Source of the DNA: Flavobacteriaceae bacterium
GTDB taxonomy: Bacteria; Bacteroidota; Bacteroidia; Flavobacteriales; Flavobacteriaceae
Length of the DNA stretch: 49,088 nt
Direction of reading: 5' to 3'
NCBI GenBank assembly: GCA_030830625.1
Contig: JAURMQ010000110.1
Span: 1-49,088 of the forward strand
A program made the translations under genes and the position numbers. Shown here piece by piece: positions 8,881 to 17,226 of the stretch. Position 1 is the first letter of the stretch; the number at the start of each line of letters is the position of its first letter. The notes under the pieces are model-generated. The model did not search any database. It was not told the origin of the DNA and was given only the letters and a program-made list of their open reading frames with translations.

Positions 8881-9735
8881 TTATTTTAATTTAAACCTTT
8901 GGAAAATCCCTTTCCATCTGTGATTTCTCAAAAACTTTCCTTGTTTCGAATCGGCTATAAATGATAGCTTTTCTCTTTTGGCTTGAAAATATCCTTTTAT
9001 ATAGCTGAAAAAAAGCCCTGGTTTTTTCATTACCCAAGCACGTTTGAATCCTATTATAGCAGTAAGAACAAGCCCTAATCTCATTCGATAAGTGGCCACT
9101 CCTTGTAAACGAGCAGTCCCTGGGCTGTAATTGAAACCCGTTGGTTTTAGGTGTTTTACTTTTAATGCCGGATCCACCAATATATCCCAATGATAGTATT
9201 GGGCCAATAGCTCATCCAATGTGTCCCAACCCATTGATTTTGCAATTTTTCCAATTTCGATAAAGCAATCCTTTCGATAGGCTTTCAATGATCCTCTGAT
9301 GTGATCCTCTCGATTGAGATTTTCCAGTATCCATTGGTTGCCCTTTTCGATATAGCACTGTCCTGCGGCCATTCCTAAGTTTTTGTTTTCGCCAAAGTGA
9401 ACCGATAACTGCATCAAGTAATCCTCTTCGAAAACCATATCGGCGTCAAATTTGCAAATGATGTCGTATTGATCGTCCAAAAGCTCATAGCCTTTATAAA
9501 AGGCTTCGACAATTTTTGTCCCCGGAAGATGTCGGTCTGATGACGTTTTATCGACCACCTCAATCCAAGAATATTTTTCAGCAAAATCCTTTGCGATTTC
9601 TGCTGTTTGATCTTGTGAGTGGTCGTTGACTACAACCAATCTGGAAGGTTTGAGTTGTTGATTGACCAGCGATTGTAGGGTTTTGGCAATGCTTTTCTCC
9701 TCATTGTGTGCGGGTATGACAATATAGATTTTCAA
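8881..9735 (-). CDS. Glycosyltransferase family 2
   Basis: A 284-residue GT-A fold enzyme: IYIVIPAHNEEKSIAKTL at the N-terminus, VVVNDHSQDQT, and the metal-binding DAD motif in CKFDADMVFEEDY (around residues 95-100). It has no clear membrane segment. The donor and acceptor are unknown. The start overlaps the upstream methyltransferase stop by 4 bp, so the two are translationally coupled within the M23-GH3-MTase-GT2 operon. It probably modifies an envelope lipid or glycan (inference from context). Confidence 0.88.
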   Translation of the reverse strand: MKIYIVIPAHNEEKSIAKTLQSLVNQQLKPSRLVVVNDHSQDQTAEIAKDFAEKYSWIEVVDKTSSDRHLPGTKIVEAFYKGYELLDDQYDIICKFDADMVFEEDYLMQLSVHFGENKNLGMAAGQCYIEKGNQWILENLNREDHIRGSLKAYRKDCFIEIGKIAKSMGWDTLDELLAQYYHWDILVDPALKVKHLKPTGFNYSPGTARLQGVATYRMRLGLVLTAIIGFKRAWVMKKPGLFFSYIKGYFQAKREKLSFIADSKQGKFLRNHRWKGIFQRFKLK

Positions 9736-10265
9736 GCTTTATGCATTTTTTTTTTGGCATAAACGATATAATATCTGGGCACAAAATACCTCAGTATGGA
9801 TCGGATGCCAAAAGACTGAGGAGGATTGACCCATTTCTCAGTTGCCATTATTTTCCAGCCTGTTTTTTCCAAAAGCCAATCCAACTGCCAGTCTTCAAAT
9901 TCATGATAATGTCGATCTCTACGATCCGTTTTACTTTGATAAGCACTGGCAAACCAAAGCTTAAGAGGGACACTCACAATGAGTTGTTCTGCTTTTATAC
10001 TTTTTAAAACTTGATAAGGAGAAAGCAAATGTTCTAATATTTCGAAAGCAGTAGCCACTTTAGCTTTAGAGTTGATCAACTGACTCTGGTCTTCGTCTAA
10101 GTCCTGACCAAGAGTGTTCTCTATCTCGTGACCTTGAGCCTGCATCAATTCAGACAGCGGGTTTGGAACTCCTAAATCTAAAATGGATGATTTTGGATCG
10201 ATGTATCGATTCAAAAAATCTAAGGTTTTTTGGAATCGCTTATCGTGTGAGTGATTGCTATACAT
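9732..10265 (-). CDS. Small class I SAM-dependent methyltransferase-like protein
   Basis: A 177-residue protein with a shortened SAM-binding loop (SILDLGVPNPLSELM), a second strand with an acidic end (TLGQDLDED), the methyltransferase segment ATAFEILEHLLSP, and a C-terminal region with RRDRHYHEFEDWQLDWLLEKTGW. The glycine-rich loop is poorer than in the family (DLGVPNP instead of DxGxGxG), so SAM binding may be altered. It sits 3 bp after the GH3-family gene and overlaps the GT2 gene. Its substrate is unknown, likely shared with these partners. Confidence 0.75.
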   Translation of the reverse strand: MYSNHSHDKRFQKTLDFLNRYIDPKSSILDLGVPNPLSELMQAQGHEIENTLGQDLDEDQSQLINSKAKVATAFEILEHLLSPYQVLKSIKAEQLIVSVPLKLWFASAYQSKTDRRDRHYHEFEDWQLDWLLEKTGWKIMATEKWVNPPQSFGIRSILRYFVPRYYIVYAKKKMHKA

Positions 10266-10268
10266 CGA

Positions 10269-11753
10269 TTATTTTAAAGGAAGTTTATCGGCAATTGTTC
10301 TGTCATTGGCCAGTCGTGGGACTTTATTTTGTCCTCCGAGTTTTCCAATACTTTTCATATAATCTTTGAACCCTCCAGAAGCCACCGAACGAATCACCAA
10401 AGTTCTTAAGACCTTTCCTTTCAACAAATCTTCATAATAGACGTTTTGTTTCTGCATGGCAAGATCCAGTTTGTGGATAAATTCGTCCATCTTCACCGGC
10501 GGATTTTGAAATTCTACAAACCATTCGTGATAGGGAAGGCCTTTCTCTGGATCAATTTTTGGGGCAACTGTAAATTCTTTAACCTGAACCTGAGTCTCGT
10601 TACACGCCATTTGCATAGCAGTTTCTACTTCTTTGCCAATTACATGCTCCCCAAAAGCAGAAATATAGTGCTTAATCCGGCCGGTTACTACCAATCGATA
10701 CGGTGCTAAAGAGACAAATCGGACTGTATCTCCTATATTGTAAGCCCAAAGCCCAGCAGTAGTCGACAAAATCAAGACATAATTGACCCCCAATTCCACT
10801 TCCTCTAGGGTATGTCTTTTTGAATCCTTATCTCCAAAATCTGCTGCTTTTATAAATTCATAAAATATTCCATTGTTGAGCAATAACAATAGGCCCTTGT
10901 CCTTTTGGGAATCCTGATAGGCGAAAAATCCTTCCGAAGCAGGAAAAAGTTCAATACTGTCAACTCTTCTTCCTATTAATTTTTCAAACATAGGGCGGTA
11001 GGGTTCGAAATTAACTCCTCCATATACAAATAATGAAAACTCTGGGAAAATCCTTCCTACCGGTTGTCCGGTCTTTTCAATTAACTTCTCAAAATACATT
11101 TGTACCCAGGAGGGAATCCCCGCAATCAGGGTCATGTTTTCGGGTAGGGTTTCTTTTACTATAGCATCTACTTTGGTTTCCCAATCTTCGATACAGTTGG
11201 TCTCCCAGGATGGCATTCTGTTTTTTTGTAAATATTTCGGAACATAATGGGCCACAATACCTGAAAGTCTTCCAATGATATTGGCCTTGTCTGTATTGAG
11301 CGCTGGACTGCCTTGAAGAAAAATTTGCTTGCCGGTTACAAAATCTGTTTTTCCTGTTTCGTGAATATAATTGAGCATGGCATCTCGAGCCGCTACTATG
11401 TGGGTAGGCATAGACTCTTGGGTAAGAGGAATGTATTTGGCACCCGAGGTGGTGCCGCTGGTTTTTGCATAATAGAGTGGTTTTCCAGGCCACAGTACCG
11501 AGGAATTGCCGGCTAACATTTTATCGACATAAGGTCTCAATCCCTCATAATCCCTAACCGGAACCAAAGATTGAAAATCCTTATAGTTTTTGATTTTGTG
11601 GAAATGGTGATCTTTGCCAAAGTCTGTTTCTTTGGCTTTTTGGATCAAAAAATCAAATGTTTTTTGTTGAGCAGATAAGGGGTTTGTAATCCACTTTTGA
11701 TTTTTTTTATGAATGAGGTGGGCAAAAAATTTTGCGCCTATTTTTTTTATCAT
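10269..11753 (-). CDS. GH3 auxin-responsive promoter family protein (acyl-acid amido synthetase-like)
   Basis: A 494-residue member of the ANL adenylating superfamily in the bacterial GH3 branch. The phosphate-binding motif is AKTSGTTSGAKYIP (around residues 93-106). The family segment LFPASEGFFAYQ is present, as is the hinge VVTGRIKHYISAFGEHVIGKEVE near 350-372. Plant GH3 enzymes adenylate a carboxylate and join it to an amino acid. The bacterial substrates are largely unknown. The upstream M23 gene overlaps it by 4 bp, and a methyltransferase and a GT2 follow, so it probably acts on an envelope lipid or acyl acid (inference). Confidence 0.85.
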   Translation of the reverse strand: MIKKIGAKFFAHLIHKKNQKWITNPLSAQQKTFDFLIQKAKETDFGKDHHFHKIKNYKDFQSLVPVRDYEGLRPYVDKMLAGNSSVLWPGKPLYYAKTSGTTSGAKYIPLTQESMPTHIVAARDAMLNYIHETGKTDFVTGKQIFLQGSPALNTDKANIIGRLSGIVAHYVPKYLQKNRMPSWETNCIEDWETKVDAIVKETLPENMTLIAGIPSWVQMYFEKLIEKTGQPVGRIFPEFSLFVYGGVNFEPYRPMFEKLIGRRVDSIELFPASEGFFAYQDSQKDKGLLLLLNNGIFYEFIKAADFGDKDSKRHTLEEVELGVNYVLILSTTAGLWAYNIGDTVRFVSLAPYRLVVTGRIKHYISAFGEHVIGKEVETAMQMACNETQVQVKEFTVAPKIDPEKGLPYHEWFVEFQNPPVKMDEFIHKLDLAMQKQNVYYEDLLKGKVLRTLVIRSVASGGFKDYMKSIGKLGGQNKVPRLANDRTIADKLPLK

Positions 11754-12625
11754 AATACATCAGAAAAATCAATGAAATTTTTGGGATCCACCGAATATCC
11801 ATTGAGCCAGAGCTCAAAATGAAGGTGCCAACCCGTGGAAAATTCGCCTGTATTGCCTGCTTTAGCAATTACTTCTCCTGCTTTTACCATATCTCCTTGA
11901 GCCTTTTCCAAAGAGGAGTTGTGTTTGTAAACCGACAATAAACCATAGTCGTGTTTGATGATGATGACATGCCCTGTTTCGGCAGTCCACTCAGAAAAAA
12001 TCACGGTGCCGTTTGCTACTGCCATGATAGGGGTATACTCTTTGAGTACTACATCAACAGCATAATGTTTTTTGTCGGGATCGTATTCTTGAGAAATCGG
12101 TCCTTTGGCAGGAGGGTAAAGCAAGTATTTTACATTCGCTATATCGTTGGGAATTACATTGTACTTGTCTTCCTGAAGGACTTCTAAACGCAACAAGGAA
12201 TCTGCCTTGGTCAGTAGGTTTTCCGAATTGAGTCGCAAGGGGTTTTGACCTACAGGCTCTGATAGAGAGCTAGGCTCTCCCTCTGTTTCTCCAGTAAGTG
12301 CCGTCTTCATGGACAAAATGAATTGATCTTTTTTTTGAAATTCGGCACTAAGAGAGTCCAACAAAAAACTGTTTCTGAGGGCCTCTTTCCTGAGGGTCGA
12401 ACTGGTGTATCCAGGAATAAACTCTTTGAACGGAGTGTAGGCCACCAAGAAAAATGATCCTACCACAATCAGAGTTATGACAAGAGTGAGAATGATAATG
12501 ATATAAAATTGAGAAATTCTCAAAAAAAACTTTTCCTCAAATGTGGTTTCGTTGATAACCACCATGCGGTAACGATTCAATAAGTTTTGAATCCAGAGGC
12601 GTTTATTTTTTTTTTCTTCTGCCAT
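11750..12625 (-). CDS. Membrane-anchored M23 (LytM) peptidase
   Basis: A 291-residue protein. A cytoplasmic basic N-terminus is followed by a membrane segment near residues 45-68 (IIIILTLVITLIVVGSFFLVAY), a periplasmic linker, and a C-terminal M23 domain. The zinc motifs HYAVD (HxxxD) and HLHFE (HxH) are both intact, so it should be an active peptidoglycan endopeptidase. I chose ATG 12625 over the upstream TTG 12634, since a promoter box (12632-12639) overlaps the longer start. It is the first gene of the operon M23-GH3-methyltransferase-GT2 and diverges from tatA. Confidence 0.9.
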   Translation of the reverse strand: MAEEKKNKRLWIQNLLNRYRMVVINETTFEEKFFLRISQFYIIIILTLVITLIVVGSFFLVAYTPFKEFIPGYTSSTLRKEALRNSFLLDSLSAEFQKKDQFILSMKTALTGETEGEPSSLSEPVGQNPLRLNSENLLTKADSLLRLEVLQEDKYNVIPNDIANVKYLLYPPAKGPISQEYDPDKKHYAVDVVLKEYTPIMAVANGTVIFSEWTAETGHVIIIKHDYGLLSVYKHNSSLEKAQGDMVKAGEVIAKAGNTGEFSTGWHLHFELWLNGYSVDPKNFIDFSDVL

Positions 12626-12631
12626 TACCAA

Positions 12632-12639
12632 CAAAGATA
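12632..12639 (-). promoter_or_regulatory. -7 promoter box for the M23-GH3 operon
   Basis: The minus strand reads TATCTTTG (TAnnTTTG), 6 nt before the ATG at 12625. This predicts a nearly leaderless transcript. Confidence 0.5.
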
Positions 12640-12704
12640 CTATTTACCCATAAAAATAAATTGTTGGTCTGGTAAAGAAATTTAGATTACATTGAATAAT
12701 TATT

Positions 12705-12712
12705 TACATTTG
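12705..12712 (+). promoter_or_regulatory. -7 promoter box for tatA
   Basis: TACATTTG matches TAnnTTTG and ends 16 nt before the ATG at 12729. Confidence 0.5.
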
Positions 12713-12728
12713 ATTAAAATTAGAAACA

Positions 12729-12926
12729 ATGTATTCAATGGTCTATTCATTAGGTATGATCGGTGCCCCACAAATCATTCTCATAGTTGTCGTGGTACTT
12801 TTGCTTTTCGGAGGAAGAAAAATTCCCGAATTAATGAGAGGGTTGGGTAGCGGTATTAAGGAGTTTAAAAATGCTACCAAAGAAGACGAGGAAAATGCTG
12901 AGGTAAAGCCAGATAGCAAAAAGTAG
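12729..12926 (+). CDS. tatA: Sec-independent protein translocase TatA/TatE family
   Basis: A 65-residue protein with one N-terminal membrane segment ([14 protein letters not shown]), the family hinge [22 protein letters not shown] as an amphipathic helix, and a short acidic tail. It forms the pore-like component of the twin-arginine pathway with TatC, which is not in this window. The gene diverges from the M23 operon and ends 1 bp before the stop of the DUF4837 gene. Confidence 0.93.
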   Translation: MYSMVYSLGMIGAPQIILIVVVVLLLFGGRKIPELMRGLGSGIKEFKNATKEDEENAEVKPDSKK

Positions 12927-12927
12927 T

Positions 12928-13893
12928 TTATTCAAAAACTACGGCATCTATAATGGTATTGAGCTCAAACATTTGATCCCTCTTGCTCGATGCGGGTGCA
13001 AAAGTGAAGCCCTCAATCACCATCCACCTTTTTTTCAACTCATCCCTTATCATATAATTCACGAAAGGGCCTGCCATAAAGTCGTTGGCGACCTCCCAAG
13101 TTCCTTTGGTGATGTAGGTGAGCCTCCCCTCTTTCTGGGTCTTGTAAATGAAGGGGCGATAGGCTTTTTCGGTAATCATGAAAGATTTTTTTAACCTTCC
13201 TGGAACGTATATTTTGCCAATAGAATCTCGTATTTCAAGAATACGCTTTTTTACATTTCCCCGCAAGCCAGACTCTGGAAGAGCATAGGCGATCAAATTC
13301 ATATGGCCCTTGGGAATTTCTTTCTGAATCCATACAAAATTAATGGTGTCTTTTACTGTTTTGTAGGCCGTTGGGTAAACTAAACTGATTTGAAAACGCT
13401 TTTGTAAATCAAGTTCTTTGGCTGGGGACTTCTTGATTCTTCTCAACTTCTCTATTCTTTCTTTTTCGGTGAGTGTGGCTCTAAGAAGTGAAATGTTGTC
13501 CTCTAAGAAATACGCTTGGACTTCGTCGTCTTCTCCGGTAACTTTGGCCACCAGTTGAGGTTTTGCCATCAAATTCTCAATCATTTGAAATCGGGCAGTA
13601 GAATCTTTGACAAACCATAATACATTACGGCTGTTTCTGGCAAAACCCGTAAAAACTGAGGGAGGGAGATACTTGAGTGTAAATTGTGGCTCATCAAAAG
13701 GCAAACCCTCATAAGGGGTTTCTAGAAGTGCTCTGGTTTTTTCTCCTAAAGAACCGTTCCAGCTCTTTTCGGGCATCACTACCGTAAGATGATTGAGATT
13801 AGCGTTGGAATCGGGTAAATATCTCAATTTAGTTTTTGATTCTTTGCAAGAAGCCATGAGAATCAGCAAAAGAAAAAGAGCGGCATTTTTCAT
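12928..13893 (-). CDS. DUF4837 family lipoprotein
   Basis: A 321-residue exported protein with a clear lipobox (LLLILMASC at residue 16), followed by a mature region starting KESKTKLRYLPDSNANLNHL. I recognise it as DUF4837, a Bacteroidota family of unknown function. It follows pgk by 11 bp on the same strand and probably shares its transcript. It likely sits on the periplasmic side of the inner or outer membrane. Confidence 0.78.
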   Translation of the reverse strand: MKNAALFLLLILMASCKESKTKLRYLPDSNANLNHLTVVMPEKSWNGSLGEKTRALLETPYEGLPFDEPQFTLKYLPPSVFTGFARNSRNVLWFVKDSTARFQMIENLMAKPQLVAKVTGEDDEVQAYFLEDNISLLRATLTEKERIEKLRRIKKSPAKELDLQKRFQISLVYPTAYKTVKDTINFVWIQKEIPKGHMNLIAYALPESGLRGNVKKRILEIRDSIGKIYVPGRLKKSFMITEKAYRPFIYKTQKEGRLTYITKGTWEVANDFMAGPFVNYMIRDELKKRWMVIEGFTFAPASSKRDQMFELNTIIDAVVFE

Positions 13894-13904
13894 AACATTG
13901 GGGC

Positions 13905-15092
13905 TTATTCCTGAAGGGCAGCTATTCCAGGTAATGTTTTCCCCTCCAAACTTTCTAACATGGCACCACCACCAGTGGAAATATAGCTCATTTTTTCCTC
14001 AAATCCAAATTGTTTGACCGCTGCGACAGAGTCTCCCCCCCCCACTAGCGAAAACGCTCCTGCCTGGGTACTGTCGGAAATAAACTCTCCCAATGCAATG
14101 GTTCCTTTTGCAAAATTTTCCAATTCAAAAACACCTAATGGTCCATTCCACAAAATAGTTTTGGACTGCATGACTACTTTTTGAAAGCTTTTTAGGGTCT
14201 CAGGGCCCGCATCCAAACCTTCCCAATCGTCTGGTATTTCATCGACTTTACACGATTTTTTATTGGCTTCATTAGAAAAGTCATCGCCAATGATCACATC
14301 GGAGGGCAGATGGACTTGGACTCCTTTGGCTTTGGCTTTATCCAATAATGTTAGGGCATAGTCGCAGTAGTCGTCTTCGCATATCGAACGCCCCACCTTT
14401 CCTCCTTGTGCCTTCACAAAAGTATAGACCATCCCGCCTCCAATGATGAGGTGGTCAATTTTATCCAACATGTTTTCAATGATGGTAATTTTGGAAGACA
14501 CCTTAGCCCCCCCTAAAATGGCAAGTACAGGTTTATCTCCCGACTTCATTACTTTTTCTATGGCATTGACTTCTTTTTCAAGAAGTCTTCCAAAATATTT
14601 GTGATCTTTAAAAAATTGTGCCATAATGGTAGTGGAAGCATGGGCTCTGTGTGCCGTTCCAAAAGCATCATTGACGTAGCAATCTCCTAGTTTAGAAAGA
14701 CCTTTTGCAAATTCAATATCTCCAGCCGTTTCCTCTTTGTAATATCGCAAATTTTCCATTAAAATTACGGAACCTGGGGTGAGTGAGGCCGTAGCCGCTT
14801 CGGCTTGCTGCCCAACACAATCGCCAAAGAAAGTTACAGGTACCTCCAAAACTTCTTGTACTTTGCTAACGATGTGTGATAAGGTCAATTTGGGGTCTTT
14901 ACCCATAGGACGTCCCAAATGAGACAATAAAACACAACTCCCTCCTTTTTTGAGGATGTAATCAATGGTTTCCTTTGCCGCTCTAATTCTGGTGCTATCG
15001 GTTACCTGAAGTTGATCGTCAATGGGAACGTTAAAATCTACTCTGACAATGACTCTGCGGCTTGAAAAGTCTTGATTGACTATGGTTTGCAT
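13905..15092 (-). CDS. pgk: Phosphoglycerate kinase
   Basis: A 395-residue glycolytic enzyme making ATP and 3-phosphoglycerate from 1,3-bisphosphoglycerate. It has RVIVRVDFNVPID at the N-terminus, LLSHLGRPMGKDPKLTLS, AHRAHAST, LAILGGAKVSSKI and the ATP-site loop GGGDSVAAVKQFG near the C-terminus. The open frame extends 23 codons upstream, but ATG 15092 matches the family start and lies 14 nt after a very good promoter (15107-15137), which excludes the longer start. Confidence 0.97.
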   Translation of the reverse strand: MQTIVNQDFSSRRVIVRVDFNVPIDDQLQVTDSTRIRAAKETIDYILKKGGSCVLLSHLGRPMGKDPKLTLSHIVSKVQEVLEVPVTFFGDCVGQQAEAATASLTPGSVILMENLRYYKEETAGDIEFAKGLSKLGDCYVNDAFGTAHRAHASTTIMAQFFKDHKYFGRLLEKEVNAIEKVMKSGDKPVLAILGGAKVSSKITIIENMLDKIDHLIIGGGMVYTFVKAQGGKVGRSICEDDYCDYALTLLDKAKAKGVQVHLPSDVIIGDDFSNEANKKSCKVDEIPDDWEGLDAGPETLKSFQKVVMQSKTILWNGPLGVFELENFAKGTIALGEFISDSTQAGAFSLVGGGDSVAAVKQFGFEEKMSYISTGGGAMLESLEGKTLPGIAALQE

Positions 15093-15106
15093 ACTTAAAT
15101 TTTTAT

Positions 15107-15137
15107 CAAAAATACTTTTTTTATACCGTTGAGCAAA
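15107..15137 (-). promoter_or_regulatory. Bacteroidota-type promoter of pgk
   Basis: The minus strand reads TTTG (15137-15134), a 19-bp spacer, then TATTTTTG (15114-15107): an exact match to TTTG-N19-TAnnTTTG. This is the best promoter in the window. Confidence 0.72.
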
Positions 15138-15230
15138 AGGTTTTAACGGGATTGAAAACATAAATATTTAGAGAAAAGTTTAATCCAAAAGGATTGATTA
15201 TTTTTATACTTCTGAAACGGTTATAAAAGG

Positions 15231-16376
15231 ATGTATTCAAGCGAAATCATTGGACAAGATCGATTAAAAGACAAGCTGGGAAAGATGATTTCTGCTGGTC
15301 AAATGCCTCATTGTCAGTTATTTATAGATTCGAAGGGCTTTGGTGGGCTGCCTTTAGCGCTTTATACCGCCGTGGGGTTACTTTATGGACCCGCTGAAGT
15401 GGAATCGGAAGAAAAAAAAGGCGTTCCTTCCCAAAAATTATTGAATCATCCCGATCTTCATTTTGTGTATCCTGTTGTCAACACATCAACGGGTAGCTCA
15501 AAAGCGGTTTCTGACGACTTTAAAACATTTTGGGATGATTTTGTGAGACATCATCCCTATGGTTCAACTCAAGACTGGATTCGTCAACTGGATGGAGCCA
15601 ATAAACAAGGAACCATTGGGGTGGAAGAAGTGTCCAAAATGCATCACAAGATGTCTCTCAAAGCGCACCATGGCGGAAATAAGGTGATGATCTTGTTTGG
15701 TGCTGAAAAAATATCTGAAAGTGCTTCCAATAAATTATTAAAATTGCTGGAAGAACCTCCCAAAAATAGTTTTTTTCTGTTGGTTTGTGATCAGACCCAA
15801 GGACTATTGCCCACCCTCCTCTCACGAAGTCAACAGCTAATAGTCACTCCTTTAAGCTCTGAAGACATCCAAAGGGGGCTGAGGAGAATGGAAGTGCCCT
15901 CAGAATTTTCGTCGATGGCATCCTCAAGTCAAGGGAGCTGGCGTAAAGTTTTGGAAGATATTAGTGCCCCAGATCACACCCTCCGTTTTGAAGAATTATG
16001 GATTCATTGCCTCAGGGCCTCTTTTAAGGCCAGGGCAAACAAAGCCATTGTTATTGATTTGATGCAATGGGCTGATGCCATCGCCGATCTTCAAAGAGAA
16101 CCACAAAAGGCATTTCTAAATTATGCCTTGGAATTTGTGCGACAAGCCATGCTGCTCTCTTACCAATCGGATGCGTTATATGATCTAAAGATTCACTCCG
16201 ACTTTGATATGAAAAAATTTGCTCCCTATGTTCACAGTTCCAATTTGCTGTCGATGGTCCGATTGCTGGAGGATACTGCCTATCATTTGGAACGCAACGC
16301 GAATCCGAAGATCCTTTTCAGCCATTTTGCTTTGGCCATGACGCGCTTGTTGAATGCTAAAGAGACCGTTTCCTAA
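15231..16376 (+). CDS. holB: DNA polymerase III delta' subunit
   Basis: A 381-residue clamp-loader AAA+ subunit. It has [12 protein letters not shown] and [18 protein letters not shown], where the P-loop lacks the catalytic lysine, as is normal for delta'. The sensor/arginine region is [26 protein letters not shown] with LLSRSQQ. The four-cysteine zinc module of the E. coli subunit is not evident between residues 50 and 85. It acts in the clamp loader with gamma/tau and delta. A weak promoter-like TACTTCTG lies about 15 bp upstream. Its last 20 bp overlap the end of the convergent methyltransferase gene. Confidence 0.88.
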   Translation: MYSSEIIGQDRLKDKLGKMISAGQMPHCQLFIDSKGFGGLPLALYTAVGLLYGPAEVESEEKKGVPSQKLLNHPDLHFVYPVVNTSTGSSKAVSDDFKTFWDDFVRHHPYGSTQDWIRQLDGANKQGTIGVEEVSKMHHKMSLKAHHGGNKVMILFGAEKISESASNKLLKLLEEPPKNSFFLLVCDQTQGLLPTLLSRSQQLIVTPLSSEDIQRGLRRMEVPSEFSSMASSSQGSWRKVLEDISAPDHTLRFEELWIHCLRASFKARANKAIVIDLMQWADAIADLQREPQKAFLNYALEFVRQAMLLSYQSDALYDLKIHSDFDMKKFAPYVHSSNLLSMVRLLEDTAYHLERNANPKILFSHFALAMTRLLNAKETVS

Positions 16377-17226
16377 ACACAAATACCCTACTAGAGTGCT
16401 TCTTTGTAAAGAGGGCTTTTAAAGAAAAGAAAGCGCCTTTTAATATTCCCCTGAACAAAGAAAAGGACTTACCTCTTTGTTTTTCTGAAAGATAACAAAC
16501 ATAAAAAACGTCAAATCCCAGGGTTCTTATTTTGACCAGTTCGAAACCCATTTTCTCCACCGCGCTTATCAATCCTGTTGAGGTGAAGTGCCATAAGTGT
16601 CTCGGCACATCCAAAGCAGCCCAATCCTCTTGGTAATGATTGCGATCGTGGCTCTCAAAATTGGGAACTGCAACGACCAAAAGACCGTTTATTTTAAGCA
16701 AATTTTTATAGACAGAAATTCTTTTTTCGGGATTGGGCAGGTGCTCCAACACATGCCAAAGTGTGATGAGGTCAAAACCAGCTTCAGCAATATCATCTTC
16801 ATTGGAATGAACCTCTAAGTTGTTTTCAAGACAAATGCTTTTTGCTTTAGGGTGGTTTTCAACACCAAAAACGGCAAATCCTTTACTCTTCATAAAGGAC
16901 AGAAAAGAGCCTGTTCCACAGCCTATATCTAATAATTTGGCCTTGGGAGAAAGGTGCGTTTTTAGGAGTGCGTATTTGTAATTCAACATAAGAGTTCTCG
17001 CCCAAACATACAGTTGTTGAACCAGTGAGTGCGGATGGGTGTGATGAGAAATATAATCGGCAGATTCATAATAATGATCCATTGACTCTAAGTGTTCTAC
17101 ATCTGTCCAAGCCCTTTGACGAACTTCGTCCCAGTAAACATCAAAACATTCACCACTCACCAAATGGTCGGTAGCTTGAAATATTTTATTTGATTTTGAC
17201 GAATTCATAGGTTCCACGTGGAACAT
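16357..17226 (-). CDS. Class I SAM-dependent methyltransferase
   Basis: A 289-residue protein with the SAM loop [12 protein letters not shown] (around residues 96-107), an acidic residue after strand 2 ([10 protein letters not shown]), and the post-II segment [15 protein letters not shown]. It resembles methyltransferases that act on ubiquinone-like or lipid/sugar substrates, but the substrate is unknown. The annotated start ATG 17226 lies inside a parS-like palindrome (encoding MFHVEP). An alternative ATG at 17208 ([10 protein letters not shown]) would place the palindrome outside the coding region. It abuts mnmG directly and is probably cotranscribed with it. Confidence 0.85.
   Translation of the reverse strand: MFHVEPMNSSKSNKIFQATDHLVSGECFDVYWDEVRQRAWTDVEHLESMDHYYESADYISHHTHPHSLVQQLYVWARTLMLNYKYALLKTHLSPKAKLLDIGCGTGSFLSFMKSKGFAVFGVENHPKAKSICLENNLEVHSNEDDIAEAGFDLITLWHVLEHLPNPEKRISVYKNLLKINGLLVVAVPNFESHDRNHYQEDWAALDVPRHLWHFTSTGLISAVEKMGFELVKIRTLGFDVFYVCYLSEKQRGKSFSLFRGILKGAFFSLKALFTKKHSSRVFVFRKRSL
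17210..17225 (-). promoter_or_regulatory. parS-like palindrome between mnmG and methyltransferase
   Basis: The minus strand reads TGTTCCACGTGGAACC. The inner 14 bp GTTCCACGTGGAAC is a perfect palindrome. It differs from the B. subtilis ParB-site consensus TGTTNCACGTGAAACA at two positions (12 and 16). Confidence 0.65.
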
